This document shows positions 27,588-35,902 of a stretch of 64,000 bases of DNA, in pieces. The stretch comes from Bacillaceae bacterium (lineage in GTDB: Bacteria; Bacillota; Bacilli; JACDOE01): assembly GCA_017656255.1 (NCBI GenBank), contig JACDOE010000003.1, positions 126,457-190,456 of the forward strand, read 5' to 3'. The notes beneath the pieces were generated by a model. The model was not told the DNA's origin and did no database searches. It was given only the letters and a program-made list of their open reading frames with translations. The translations under genes and the position numbers were made by a program. Positions within the stretch are counted from its first letter, which is position 1. Each line of letters starts with the position of its first letter.

Positions 27588-29033
27588 ATGTCCGCGATAC
27601 GCAAAAGCATACAGGTCGACCCGGTTGAACATCACAGCCATCAGGCCGATGTTCTGATCAATTCTGCAACGGCAACCCGATTGCAAATCCCGGCCATGTC
27701 TGATATCCAGATCTCATTCGGCAGCTGTCAGACCAGGGCAAAAGTGGCTATCGGAGAAACGCCTCTCTTCCGAATCAGCCAGAGATTGTCCGAGCAGCTG
27801 GCGATCCCCAACGGCATTCAGGTTCACGTCAGATATGAAAAAAGTAAAAAAAGGCTGGTACTGGGCCCGATTCTCGGAATTATGCTCTCCGGCTTATCCC
27901 CAAGAGCAGACATGAAGTTCGGAAAGCTAACCCCTTTTTGCCGGGAAGTCGTCCAGACAGCCAAAGCAAAAGGAATCGTCGCGTATGTGTTTTCCGTCGA
28001 AGATATCAATCTTGATCAACCTGTGCTGAGAGGCTGGATTTATCGGAATCACACCTGGGCCAGGACGACATTGCCATATCCCGACGCTGTCTACAACCGG
28101 TTGTCGTCAAGGAGCCATGAAAAAAAAGGAACCGTACAGGAACTGGTTCAGGGACTCAAAGGAAAAGGGAGTGCCATTTTTAACGAGCAGTTCTTAAATA
28201 AATGGGATGTGTACGAATCCCTGTCTTCCGTTCCCGGATTATCGCCGTTTATTCCTGAGACCATGGTTTACAAAGGGTTTTACACAATTAAAACCATGCT
28301 GGAAAAATACCCGGTCATTTACGTTAAACCCACCAACGGGGCGATGGGAAGAGGAATCTATCGCATCAGCCGGCGTCCGGGCCATTTTTTGTGCCAGTAC
28401 GCCACGATGAACGGGACCGTTTCCCGATCATTCAAATCGGCTTCCGCTCTTTTCCAGACCCTCTCCCCCCGCATATCGCGGATCCCTTATCTGGTCCAGC
28501 AGGGCCTCCACCTGATCAAACAGCGGCATAAACCCGTCGATATCCGTGCCCTGTGCCAGAAAAACCGGGAAGGAAAATGGAGTGTTACCTCTATTGTAGC
28601 CCGAACAGGGGGACAGCAAAACATCGTGTCCAATGTGGCACGGGGCGGAAACATCGTGTCGGTCAGCCAGGTATTAAAACAGACTGTCTTTACGGGTCCC
28701 CGCCCGTCGGTTCAGACCATCCGCTCAACAGCTCTGAAGATCTGTAACGGACTGGAAAAAGGGATGCCCGGTCATTACGCCGAGCTGGGCATTGATCTGG
28801 GGGTCGATACCAGTGGCCGAATCTGGCTGCTGGAAGTGAATTCCAAACCGTCCAAAACGGATGATACTCTGCACCCCGGGCATCAGGGTCCCCGGCCATC
28901 CGTTGTACGCATGCTCGATTACGCCCTCTATCTCGGCGGATTTGCCGGGGCAAACGGTAACGGCACAGCCCGCCCAGCGAAAAGAAGACGCCAAAGAAAG
29001 CCCATGAGACGAAAAAGGAGATCGTCCCGATGA
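27588..29033 (+). CDS. YheC/YheD-like spore coat ATP-grasp protein 1
   Basis: A 481-residue protein of the endospore coat-associated YheC/YheD family. The N-terminal ~100 residues form a small domain; the ATP-grasp part starts at LGPILGIMLSG. ATP-grasp residues are in place: VIYVKPTNGAMGRGIYRI (glycine-rich loop), VDIRALCQKN, and the Mg-binding end ELGIDLGVDTSGRIWLLEVNSKP. The fold suggests ligation of a carboxylate to an amine or peptide, but no reaction is known. The last ~25 residues are almost wholly Arg/Lys (KRRRQRKPMRRKRRSSR), not seen in the paralogues. It overlaps gene 2 by four bases. Confidence 0.88.
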   Translation: MSAIRKSIQVDPVEHHSHQADVLINSATATRLQIPAMSDIQISFGSCQTRAKVAIGETPLFRISQRLSEQLAIPNGIQVHVRYEKSKKRLVLGPILGIMLSGLSPRADMKFGKLTPFCREVVQTAKAKGIVAYVFSVEDINLDQPVLRGWIYRNHTWARTTLPYPDAVYNRLSSRSHEKKGTVQELVQGLKGKGSAIFNEQFLNKWDVYESLSSVPGLSPFIPETMVYKGFYTIKTMLEKYPVIYVKPTNGAMGRGIYRISRRPGHFLCQYATMNGTVSRSFKSASALFQTLSPRISRIPYLVQQGLHLIKQRHKPVDIRALCQKNREGKWSVTSIVARTGGQQNIVSNVARGGNIVSVSQVLKQTVFTGPRPSVQTIRSTALKICNGLEKGMPGHYAELGIDLGVDTSGRIWLLEVNSKPSKTDDTLHPGHQGPRPSVVRMLDYALYLGGFAGANGNGTARPAKRRRQRKPMRRKRRSSR

Positions 29034-30127
29034 AAAAAACACGGCTGGGGATTATGACTATGTCTTCCACGAAGTCGCCTCCTTTTGCCGAAAGGGAGAA
29101 TTTTGAATTCCTGAGCCGAACCGGCGATGAACTGGGTGTCACCGTGTTTGTATTTTTTCCCCGGGATGTCCGGTACCCGGAACGTATAGTCCGGGGATAC
29201 CGCTTTCTCCCTTCCGGCAAGTGGGTCAGGAAGACCTTTCCGCTACCGGACCTGATCTATGACCGCTATTTTTATACCGGTCTTGAAAACGCGCGAACCC
29301 GCTCCAACATCAAACGGCTCAAGCAGGATCCTGCCATCCGCTTTCTCGGCCTCGGTCTTTACGGCAAGTGGCAGATTTACCAGCTTCTCTCTCGCGATCC
29401 GGACCTGAAAAAGTTCGTGCCGCACACCGAGCGGGTCACAGATATGAGCGTGGTTGCAACCACACTGGATCAGCATGATGACATTATTCTGAAGCCGGTG
29501 GCCGGATCACTGGGAAAAGGCGTGTTACGAGTCTTTTCGGACACCGGGGGATGGAAACTGATCGGGAGAAATATGCACAATCATCCCGTGAACAAAATAT
29601 TTTACAGTAAGAAAGATTTGTTTAATGAACTTACACAGCTGTTTTCAGGAAAAAAATATCTCGTGCAGCCCTATTTGACCCTTTCCACGCCAGAAGGTGA
29701 ACCCTTCGATATCCGGATTCTGGTTCAGAAAGGGGAACAGGGAAATTGGTCATGTACCGGCATGGCTGTTCGCAGGGGACAAAAAGGCAGTGTCACCTCC
29801 AATCTGCACGGTGGTGGCCGGGCCTGTCATGTCGAACCCTTTTTAGACCGTTACTATCCCGTTGATAAGAAACATACGATCCTGGAAAAACTGCATGAAC
29901 TGATCAACCGGATTCCGCCGTATATCGAATCCAACCACGGACCACTGGTCGAACTGGGAATGGACGTCGGTGTTGACAGAGAAGGAAATGTCTGGTTGAT
30001 CGAAGTCAATTCAAAACCGGGAAGAAAGGTCTTTCTTCAATTGAAAGAAGAAGCATTGCGGAAGCAGGCTCTCATCAATCCCATATTGTACGCCCGACAT
30101 CAGATGCAGTGTAATACAGGAGGGTAA
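29030..30127 (+). CDS. YheC/YheD-like spore coat ATP-grasp protein 2 (short)
   Basis: A 365-residue paralogue that lacks the N-terminal ~100-residue domain and starts directly at KKTRLGIMTMSS. The glycine-rich loop (IILKPVAGSLGKGVLRV), FDIRILVQKGEQG and the metal-binding end ELGMDVGVDREGNVWLIEVNSKPGRK are intact, so the enzyme should be active. Its ATG lies in the stop codon region of gene 1 (ATGA), implying coupled translation. Confidence 0.87.
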   Translation: MKKTRLGIMTMSSTKSPPFAERENFEFLSRTGDELGVTVFVFFPRDVRYPERIVRGYRFLPSGKWVRKTFPLPDLIYDRYFYTGLENARTRSNIKRLKQDPAIRFLGLGLYGKWQIYQLLSRDPDLKKFVPHTERVTDMSVVATTLDQHDDIILKPVAGSLGKGVLRVFSDTGGWKLIGRNMHNHPVNKIFYSKKDLFNELTQLFSGKKYLVQPYLTLSTPEGEPFDIRILVQKGEQGNWSCTGMAVRRGQKGSVTSNLHGGGRACHVEPFLDRYYPVDKKHTILEKLHELINRIPPYIESNHGPLVELGMDVGVDREGNVWLIEVNSKPGRKVFLQLKEEALRKQALINPILYARHQMQCNTGG

Positions 30128-30131
30128 ATCA

Positions 30132-31496
30132 ATGAATTCTCAATCCGCTTTAATTAAATTATCCTTTACCAGGCAGCCTTTTCAGGGAATTGCGCTGTCT
30201 GATTCTTTGATGAATCAGTTCCAATTAAAACCGAAACAGAAAATCATGCTCCGCCTCGGCGAGCGGAGCGTTCAAACCCGTATTTTCCGGCATAAAAGAG
30301 GCCCCAGAGAAATGTGGATTCCCGCTTCAGTTAAAGAAAAACTGCTGATCCCGCATCAGGGATTAATTCATTTAAAAAAGGATAAAAATGAATTTGCTAT
30401 CGGTCCCGTTATCGGTATATTAACCACCGGAATCGGAAGAGGAACCAGCCGGCCGGAAAGTCCCCGGGTGGGGTTTTTTAAGCACCTGTTGACGGCACAG
30501 CAGGGGGAAGGTGCCTATTATTTTCTGTTTACGCCCCATGACGTGAACTGGCAGAGCAAAAGTGTCAACGGCTTTTTCCTGGATCCGACAACAGGCTGGA
30601 AAAGAAGGCTGGTCGCCTTTCCGGATGTTATCTACAATCGCATTCCCAACCGGAGCACGGAATCAACACCGGCCATCCAGCAGTTCAAACGAAACGTCAA
30701 ACTCTATACCCGTGCACGCATGTTTAATCCCAACTTTTTTGACAAGTGGACCATCCATGAAAAAATGGATCTGCTTCCTCAAACGAAAGATCACGTTCCA
30801 GAAACTTACCGTTCTCCCCGCCGGGAAACGGTAGAGAAAATGTTGCGAAGACACGGGTTTGTTTATCTGAAACCGATCGGCGGCAGCCTGGGACTGGGGA
30901 TTGTCAAAGTTACCCTGCATCCCCGCCACGGTTATCTCTGCCGCTATCACCAGTCCGGCCGCAATGTCCTGAGACGTTTTACAAGTTTGTCCACCTTGCT
31001 TCGGCATGTCTTTAAAAATGGCAAAAAATTGAATTCGTATCTGGTTCAGCAGGGAATCCCGCTAATGCGCGTAAACGGAAGGCCCGTTGATTTTCGTGTT
31101 CACCTCTATAAAAACAGACAGAACAACTGGGTGGTCACCGCCATTGCCGCCAAAGTAGCCGGTAATGGAAGTGTCACTACCCATGTCAGAACAGGAGGGA
31201 CTGTCCTTTCATATAAAGAAGTGCTGCGGCATGCGTTTGGATCAAAGGCGGATATTGTGGAACAGGACATCAAACAGGTTGCGATCAAACTGGCAGAATC
31301 CATTGAAAGTGCGGTCAGCCACAACCTGGGTGAGTTAGGATTTGACATCGGTGTGGATACAAACGGTCAGATCTGGATGTTTGAAGCCAATTCAAAACCC
31401 GGCCGATCCATCTTCAAACATCCCAGTCTGAAACAGGCGAACCGTCAGTCCATCCGGCATATTCTCGACTACAGTTTTTATCTGGCTCAGTTTTAA
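30132..31496 (+). CDS. YheC/YheD-like spore coat ATP-grasp protein 3
   Basis: A 454-residue full-length paralogue: N-terminal domain (residues 1-95), linker IGPVIGILTTGIG, then ATP-grasp with FVYLKPIGGSLGLGIVKV, VDFRVHLYKNRQN and ELGFDIGVDTNGQIWMFEANSKPGRS. In the metal-binding strand the usual valine before Asn is replaced by alanine (EANSKP), as in paralogue 4. AGGAGG lies eight bases before the ATG, four bases after gene 2 ends. Confidence 0.88.
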   Translation: MNSQSALIKLSFTRQPFQGIALSDSLMNQFQLKPKQKIMLRLGERSVQTRIFRHKRGPREMWIPASVKEKLLIPHQGLIHLKKDKNEFAIGPVIGILTTGIGRGTSRPESPRVGFFKHLLTAQQGEGAYYFLFTPHDVNWQSKSVNGFFLDPTTGWKRRLVAFPDVIYNRIPNRSTESTPAIQQFKRNVKLYTRARMFNPNFFDKWTIHEKMDLLPQTKDHVPETYRSPRRETVEKMLRRHGFVYLKPIGGSLGLGIVKVTLHPRHGYLCRYHQSGRNVLRRFTSLSTLLRHVFKNGKKLNSYLVQQGIPLMRVNGRPVDFRVHLYKNRQNNWVVTAIAAKVAGNGSVTTHVRTGGTVLSYKEVLRHAFGSKADIVEQDIKQVAIKLAESIESAVSHNLGELGFDIGVDTNGQIWMFEANSKPGRSIFKHPSLKQANRQSIRHILDYSFYLAQF

Positions 31497-31529
31497 CGCC
31501 TGTCAAAGCGTAAAAAGGATGTGAATGTG

Positions 31530-32855
31530 ATGTCCACCAGCTTTCTCAAAGGGTATTTGATCCTCTATCCACATGCACAAAAGCCTGCGGTTTACATTCC
31601 CGGTTTAACTAAGGGAGCGGCCCGGACGCTTAGAACAGTTCACCTGGGACATGCAAGTTCCCGTTTCAGAGTTCCTGTTCAAACCCGTCCTCCGTCATCT
31701 TCCGCTCATGCCATAAAAATACTGATCCAGTCTACTGAGCAAGGATGGAAAGCCGGCCCGCTGATGGGGATATTAACGGTTCGGGGAAACCGGTCTTTTC
31801 GTGGAAACCGAAACAATTACAAAGATTTGGTTCAAACCGGTAAAAAGAAAGGGACCCTGGTCTATGTCATTCCTTCCGAAGATATCGACTGGAATAGAAA
31901 CCAGACACGGGGATATGTGTACGATGACAGGAGAAAACAGTGGATCAGTCTTCAGATGCCGCTTCCCGATGTCATCTATAACCGCATTCCCTATCGCCAA
32001 TTTGAACATCGCAACGATATCCAGAAAACCCTGGAACGACTGAAGACACTGCCTCAACTATCTCTGTTCAATCCCGGTTTTTTTAACAAATGGGAACTGT
32101 ATCGAACTCTGTCCCATTCACCCGAAACAGCTTCCTTTCTTCCGGAAACCGCGGTGCTGTCATCCAGGCAGGTTCTGAAAGATTTCGCAGGCAAATACCC
32201 GCTGATCTATATTAAACCCGTCTCAGGCAAAGCAGGCAAAGGAATCATGCGACTGCACCGGAACCGCCAGGGATACCATCTCCAGTATCAATCTCAGGGT
32301 GACACCATTACCCGCACGTTTTCCCAGCTGGATGGCGCATGGAAAGCCATTCACGCCCTCACCCGAAATGAATCATACATTATCCAACAGGGGATTCCAC
32401 TCCTCAAGCATCGGGGCTCCCCGTTTGATGTCAGGGTTCTGGTGCAAAAAAACGGAAAGGGAAAATGGACCGTTGCCGGTATCGGCATCCGGGTCGCCGG
32501 CCAAAACGGCATTACGACCCACGTGCCCAGAGGCGGCAGTATTGCGAACCCCCGCCATGTTCTGGCTCTTTGTTTCGGGAAAGATCAAACGGGAACCCTC
32601 CTTAAGGAAATCGAGAAAAAGGCCCTGCGCCTTGTCCACTATCTCGACCTGATGAAGGGTCCACTGGGCGAAGCCTCCATGGACCTTGGTATTGACCGAA
32701 ACCGAAACATCTGGTTCTTTGAGGCCAACGCCAAACCGATGAAGTTTGACGAACCGGATATTCGTAGGCGTTCTCTCCATAACTTGATTGCATACTGCAA
32801 ACATCTGTCGGGTTTTTCCCGGTCAACATCCGCTACCTATGCCGGAGAAAGATAA
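31530..32855 (+). CDS. YheC/YheD-like spore coat ATP-grasp protein 4
   Basis: A 441-residue paralogue with the same plan: N-terminal domain, AGPLMGILTVRG, then YIKPVSGKAGKGIMRL, FDVRVLVQKNGKG and EASMDLGIDRNRNIWFFEANAKPMK. The metal motif reads EANAKP instead of E-x-NSKP, so the residue after Asn has changed from Ser to Ala. ATG 31530 is preferred for its AAAAAGGA spacing; GTG 31521 and GTG 31527 are alternatives. Confidence 0.86.
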   Translation: MSTSFLKGYLILYPHAQKPAVYIPGLTKGAARTLRTVHLGHASSRFRVPVQTRPPSSSAHAIKILIQSTEQGWKAGPLMGILTVRGNRSFRGNRNNYKDLVQTGKKKGTLVYVIPSEDIDWNRNQTRGYVYDDRRKQWISLQMPLPDVIYNRIPYRQFEHRNDIQKTLERLKTLPQLSLFNPGFFNKWELYRTLSHSPETASFLPETAVLSSRQVLKDFAGKYPLIYIKPVSGKAGKGIMRLHRNRQGYHLQYQSQGDTITRTFSQLDGAWKAIHALTRNESYIIQQGIPLLKHRGSPFDVRVLVQKNGKGKWTVAGIGIRVAGQNGITTHVPRGGSIANPRHVLALCFGKDQTGTLLKEIEKKALRLVHYLDLMKGPLGEASMDLGIDRNRNIWFFEANAKPMKFDEPDIRRRSLHNLIAYCKHLSGFSRSTSATYAGER

Positions 32856-32876
32856 ACAGAGAAGGAGGAACAGGCA

Positions 32877-33350
32877 TTGGAGATCAAAGTAATCAAACCC
32901 GAACAACTGGACCGGGTCCGCAAAAATTTAATCCAGTTCATTTACCTGCACGGTGACAAAAGAATTACAAAAAAGGCGATAAACTGGTTCAGACAGGTCG
33001 CGCCTGAAGAACTGCATGACCAGGGGAACCTTATTCTGGCAGCTGTGCATGACCATAAAATTAAAGGGATTCTCGCCGTTGCCGATTACGGGCGGAAGGA
33101 ATCATTTGCTGTTGTCCACCGGGATAGCCGCCAGAGCGGTATCGGGATCCGGATGGTGGACGAAGCACTCCGTCAAATGAACAAGCTTTATGGGCGAGTG
33201 GCCGTTGATAATATCCCCAGCATGAAAATGTGCCTGTCATTGGGAATGGTCGGTTTCAAAATGACGACCGGACCGACCGGGAAACCCACACTATGGTTTG
33301 GGGCAGGTGACTGGAAGAGGGAAGATGTGGAGTTGTATACCATCTCGTAA
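32877..33350 (+). CDS. GNAT family N-acetyltransferase
   Basis: A 157-residue single-domain GNAT protein. The acetyl-CoA loop appears as VHRDSRQSGIGIRMVDEALRQM, followed by GRVAVDNIPSMKMCLSLGMVGF. TTG 32877 has GGAGG eight bases upstream. It closes the ATP-grasp gene row, so acetylation of an ATP-grasp product or of a coat component is a reasonable but untested idea. Confidence 0.8.
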   Translation: MEIKVIKPEQLDRVRKNLIQFIYLHGDKRITKKAINWFRQVAPEELHDQGNLILAAVHDHKIKGILAVADYGRKESFAVVHRDSRQSGIGIRMVDEALRQMNKLYGRVAVDNIPSMKMCLSLGMVGFKMTTGPTGKPTLWFGAGDWKREDVELYTIS

Positions 33351-33373
33351 CAAATTCCGTCAGCTTGATTCTA

Positions 33374-34297
33374 TCAATCTCCCATCCATTGTTCACTCCC
33401 GTAGATCCCTTTTACATCACGGATAAAAGCCTGCAGGGCACGGGACATGTATTTGTCCGACCGGTATATGATCCTGGCTTCATGCGGTTTGTTTAATTCG
33501 GGGATTCTGATTTCCCTGATCTTTCGCCCTTCCCGGGAAAAACCGGACATGTAAGTTCCCCGAACAACGGACTGAGCCACCACCGCAGCCCCGACACCCA
33601 GTTCCACCATCATCAGCACCTCCTGGCTGCTGTTTAACTCCAGTCTATAATCGGGCTTGACCTGATGTTGACGGAGCACATCATCGAGGTACTCCCTTCC
33701 CATGGTACCGGAGCTGAGAGAGATTAACGGCTGACCGTCCAGTTCCCTGACAGAAAGGAAAGGTTTATCATAAAATGGATGCCCCTCGGAACAAATTAAA
33801 ACAAAGTAATCGTAAAAGAGGGTTTCCTGTTGAAGCCCCCCCACTTCCTGATCCATATAAATAATACCGATATCCAATTCTCCTTCCAGAACTTTTTTAA
33901 TGATTCTGTCCCGGGAAAGCGAATGTACCGAGAGGCGCACCCGGGGATTTTCTTTATGAAAATATGGAATGATCCGGGGCAATATGGAAAGCACGATCGA
34001 CGTTGTTGTCCCGGCAGTCAGGGTCCCCACCGGGACTTCCTGAAGATCTTCCGCCATGGATTTAAATTCTTTCACTTCTCGAAGAATGTAGCGCGCCTTA
34101 TCCAGTAACTTCTCCCCTTCCGGCGTGATGGCAATCCCCCTTCCCTTTTTGACAAACAGGGGAACGCCCAGTTCTTCTTCCAGTTGCTTCAGCTGTGCCG
34201 TAATCGCCGGCTGGGTAACATGCAGATTTTCCGCCGCTTTTCTCACATTCATCCACTTACACACCTCAACAAAGCTTTGCAACTGATTAAAGTTCAC
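33374..34297 (-). CDS. LysR family transcriptional regulator
   Basis: A 307-residue LysR-type regulator: N-terminal winged helix (NFNQLQSFVEVCKWMNVRKAAENLHVTQPAITAQLKQLEEELGV split over residues 2-45) and a periplasmic-binding-like effector domain. GTG 34297 is chosen since GGGGAG lies about ten bases upstream. It is divergent from the Re-citrate-synthase-like gene with 130 bases between, the standard arrangement for LysR control of the neighbour. Confidence 0.9.
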   Translation of the reverse strand: MNFNQLQSFVEVCKWMNVRKAAENLHVTQPAITAQLKQLEEELGVPLFVKKGRGIAITPEGEKLLDKARYILREVKEFKSMAEDLQEVPVGTLTAGTTTSIVLSILPRIIPYFHKENPRVRLSVHSLSRDRIIKKVLEGELDIGIIYMDQEVGGLQQETLFYDYFVLICSEGHPFYDKPFLSVRELDGQPLISLSSGTMGREYLDDVLRQHQVKPDYRLELNSSQEVLMMVELGVGAAVVAQSVVRGTYMSGFSREGRKIREIRIPELNKPHEARIIYRSDKYMSRALQAFIRDVKGIYGSEQWMGD

Positions 34298-34325
34298 CTT
34301 CCACACACTCCCCGCTTTTCAATTG

Positions 34326-34340
34326 ATAAATTCTATTTAT
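34326..34340. promoter_or_regulatory. Candidate LysR operator (T-N11-A)
   Basis: ATAAAT-TCT-ATTTAT is a perfect inverted repeat fitting T-N11-A, located in the divergent intergenic region 34298-34427. It is AT-rich, so chance cannot be excluded. Confidence 0.4.
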
Positions 34341-34427
34341 TAATACTATAAATTATTACAATTAGATTTTTCAATGTATGTTTCGTAACATGAAAGTAAC
34401 CCGAAATGAAGAGGAAGGTGAATGACT

Positions 34428-35759
34428 ATGAACTTGTTTCGTGATCAATTTCCTTACAGTTCACCCCCGCGACTCTTTTTTGAAGAGACGGATCCAATCC
34501 CGTTTGACATGCCGGACGATATCTTTTTGACCGACACCACGTTTCGTGATGGACAGCAGGCCCGTCCCCCATACACCGTCGAACAAATCACCACTCTGTT
34601 TGATTACCTGCACCGTCTATCCGGTGAAAAAGGAATCATCCGCCAATCGGAATTTTTTTTATACAGTGAACGGGACCGCAGGGCCGTGGAAGCCTGCATG
34701 GAAAAAAATTATGCCTATCCGCAGATTACAGCATGGATTCGGGCCGTGAAGGAAGATTTCAAACGGGTCAGAGATCTGGGAATAACAGAAACCGGTATTC
34801 TGACCTCCAGCTCCGATTACCATATTTATCTGAAACTCGGCCTGGATCGTGAAAAAGCGATGAATCAATATCTGGACATTGTGGAAACAGCACTGGCACA
34901 CGGCATCAGCCCCCGCTGCCACCTGGAAGATATCACACGCGCTGATATTCACGGATTTGTGATTCCCTTTGTCAGCGAACTGATGAAGCGTCAGGAGCAA
35001 ACCAATATCCCGATCAAAATCCGTCTCTGTGATACGATGGGATTCGGTGTCGCCTATCCCGAAGCTGTACTGCCGCGAAGCATTCCCAAATTGATCCGCA
35101 CACTCAGAAGCGAGACCGGCATTGAGAGTAGCCGAATGGAATGGCATGGACACAACGATTTTTATCGCGTCGTTTCAAACGCAACCGCTGCCTGGCTTTA
35201 CGGGGTGGCAGGTGTCAACGGTACGCTTCTGGGTTTTGGCGAACGTACCGGTAATACACCGCTTGAAGCGATGATATTTGAGTATATGTCACTGACCGGG
35301 GATACGTCCATTGATACGACGGTTATAACGGAAATCGCCCGTTTTATGGAATCTTCATGCGGTTATGCCATCCCTCCGATGACCCCTTTCGTGGGCAGAG
35401 ACTTTAATGTCACGTCAGCCGGGATTCATGCAGACGGGGTGATTAAAAACGAGGAGATTTATAACATCTTCGACACGCGGAAATGGTTAAACCGACCGGT
35501 TCGGATCAATGTGACCGATAAAACCGGCGCAGCGGGTGTTGCGTTTTGGGTGAATGAAGAACTGGGTCTCAAAGGAGAACACCGGCTGGATAAAAAACAT
35601 CCGGGGATTCAAAAAATGGCTGATCACGTGCAGAAATTGTACCGTGATGGACGAACCACAGCCCTGTCCCGTGACGAATTGCTGGCCGCAGCGCGCCTGT
35701 ATCTTACAACGGAGATCAGAGGTCAGAGGCCGGAGGCCAAAAGCCAGGATTCGGATTAA
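34428..35759 (+). CDS. Re-citrate-synthase-like / isopropylmalate-synthase-family enzyme
   Basis: A 443-residue DRE-TIM metallolyase, a superfamily that condenses acetyl-CoA with 2-oxoacids. The signature is FLTDTTFRDGQQARPPYTVE, with the metal-binding HGHND in MEWHGHNDFYRVVS and GTLLGFGERTGNTPLEA. From recall, the DGQQARPPYTVEQI form and total length are like Re-citrate synthases rather than LeuA, and there is no C-terminal LeuA allosteric domain. Activity could therefore be citrate, homocitrate or another alkylmalate synthesis. ATG 34428 has AGGAAGG nine bases upstream. The tail (RGQRPEAKSQDSD) is low-complexity. Confidence 0.75.
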   Translation: MNLFRDQFPYSSPPRLFFEETDPIPFDMPDDIFLTDTTFRDGQQARPPYTVEQITTLFDYLHRLSGEKGIIRQSEFFLYSERDRRAVEACMEKNYAYPQITAWIRAVKEDFKRVRDLGITETGILTSSSDYHIYLKLGLDREKAMNQYLDIVETALAHGISPRCHLEDITRADIHGFVIPFVSELMKRQEQTNIPIKIRLCDTMGFGVAYPEAVLPRSIPKLIRTLRSETGIESSRMEWHGHNDFYRVVSNATAAWLYGVAGVNGTLLGFGERTGNTPLEAMIFEYMSLTGDTSIDTTVITEIARFMESSCGYAIPPMTPFVGRDFNVTSAGIHADGVIKNEEIYNIFDTRKWLNRPVRINVTDKTGAAGVAFWVNEELGLKGEHRLDKKHPGIQKMADHVQKLYRDGRTTALSRDELLAAARLYLTTEIRGQRPEAKSQDSD

Positions 35760-35844
35760 GGTTGCGGAAAAATCCCCGCTATTTTTTACATGCGTGATAT
35801 GATGCTAAGTTCAGAGACCATGATCCTGTCATTCTTCTGGACAA

Positions 35845-35881
35845 AAATCCCGATCCGCCGGTTTATGACGGATCGGGATTT
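35845..35881. terminator. Bidirectional terminator between convergent genes
   Basis: AAATCCCGATCCG (35845-35857) with CGGATCGGGATTT (35869-35881); A-run and T-run flank it, so it can end both the DRE-TIM lyase and NlpC/P60 transcripts. Confidence 0.85.
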
Positions 35882-35902
35882 CGATTGTTCCCCTCATATT
35901 TT

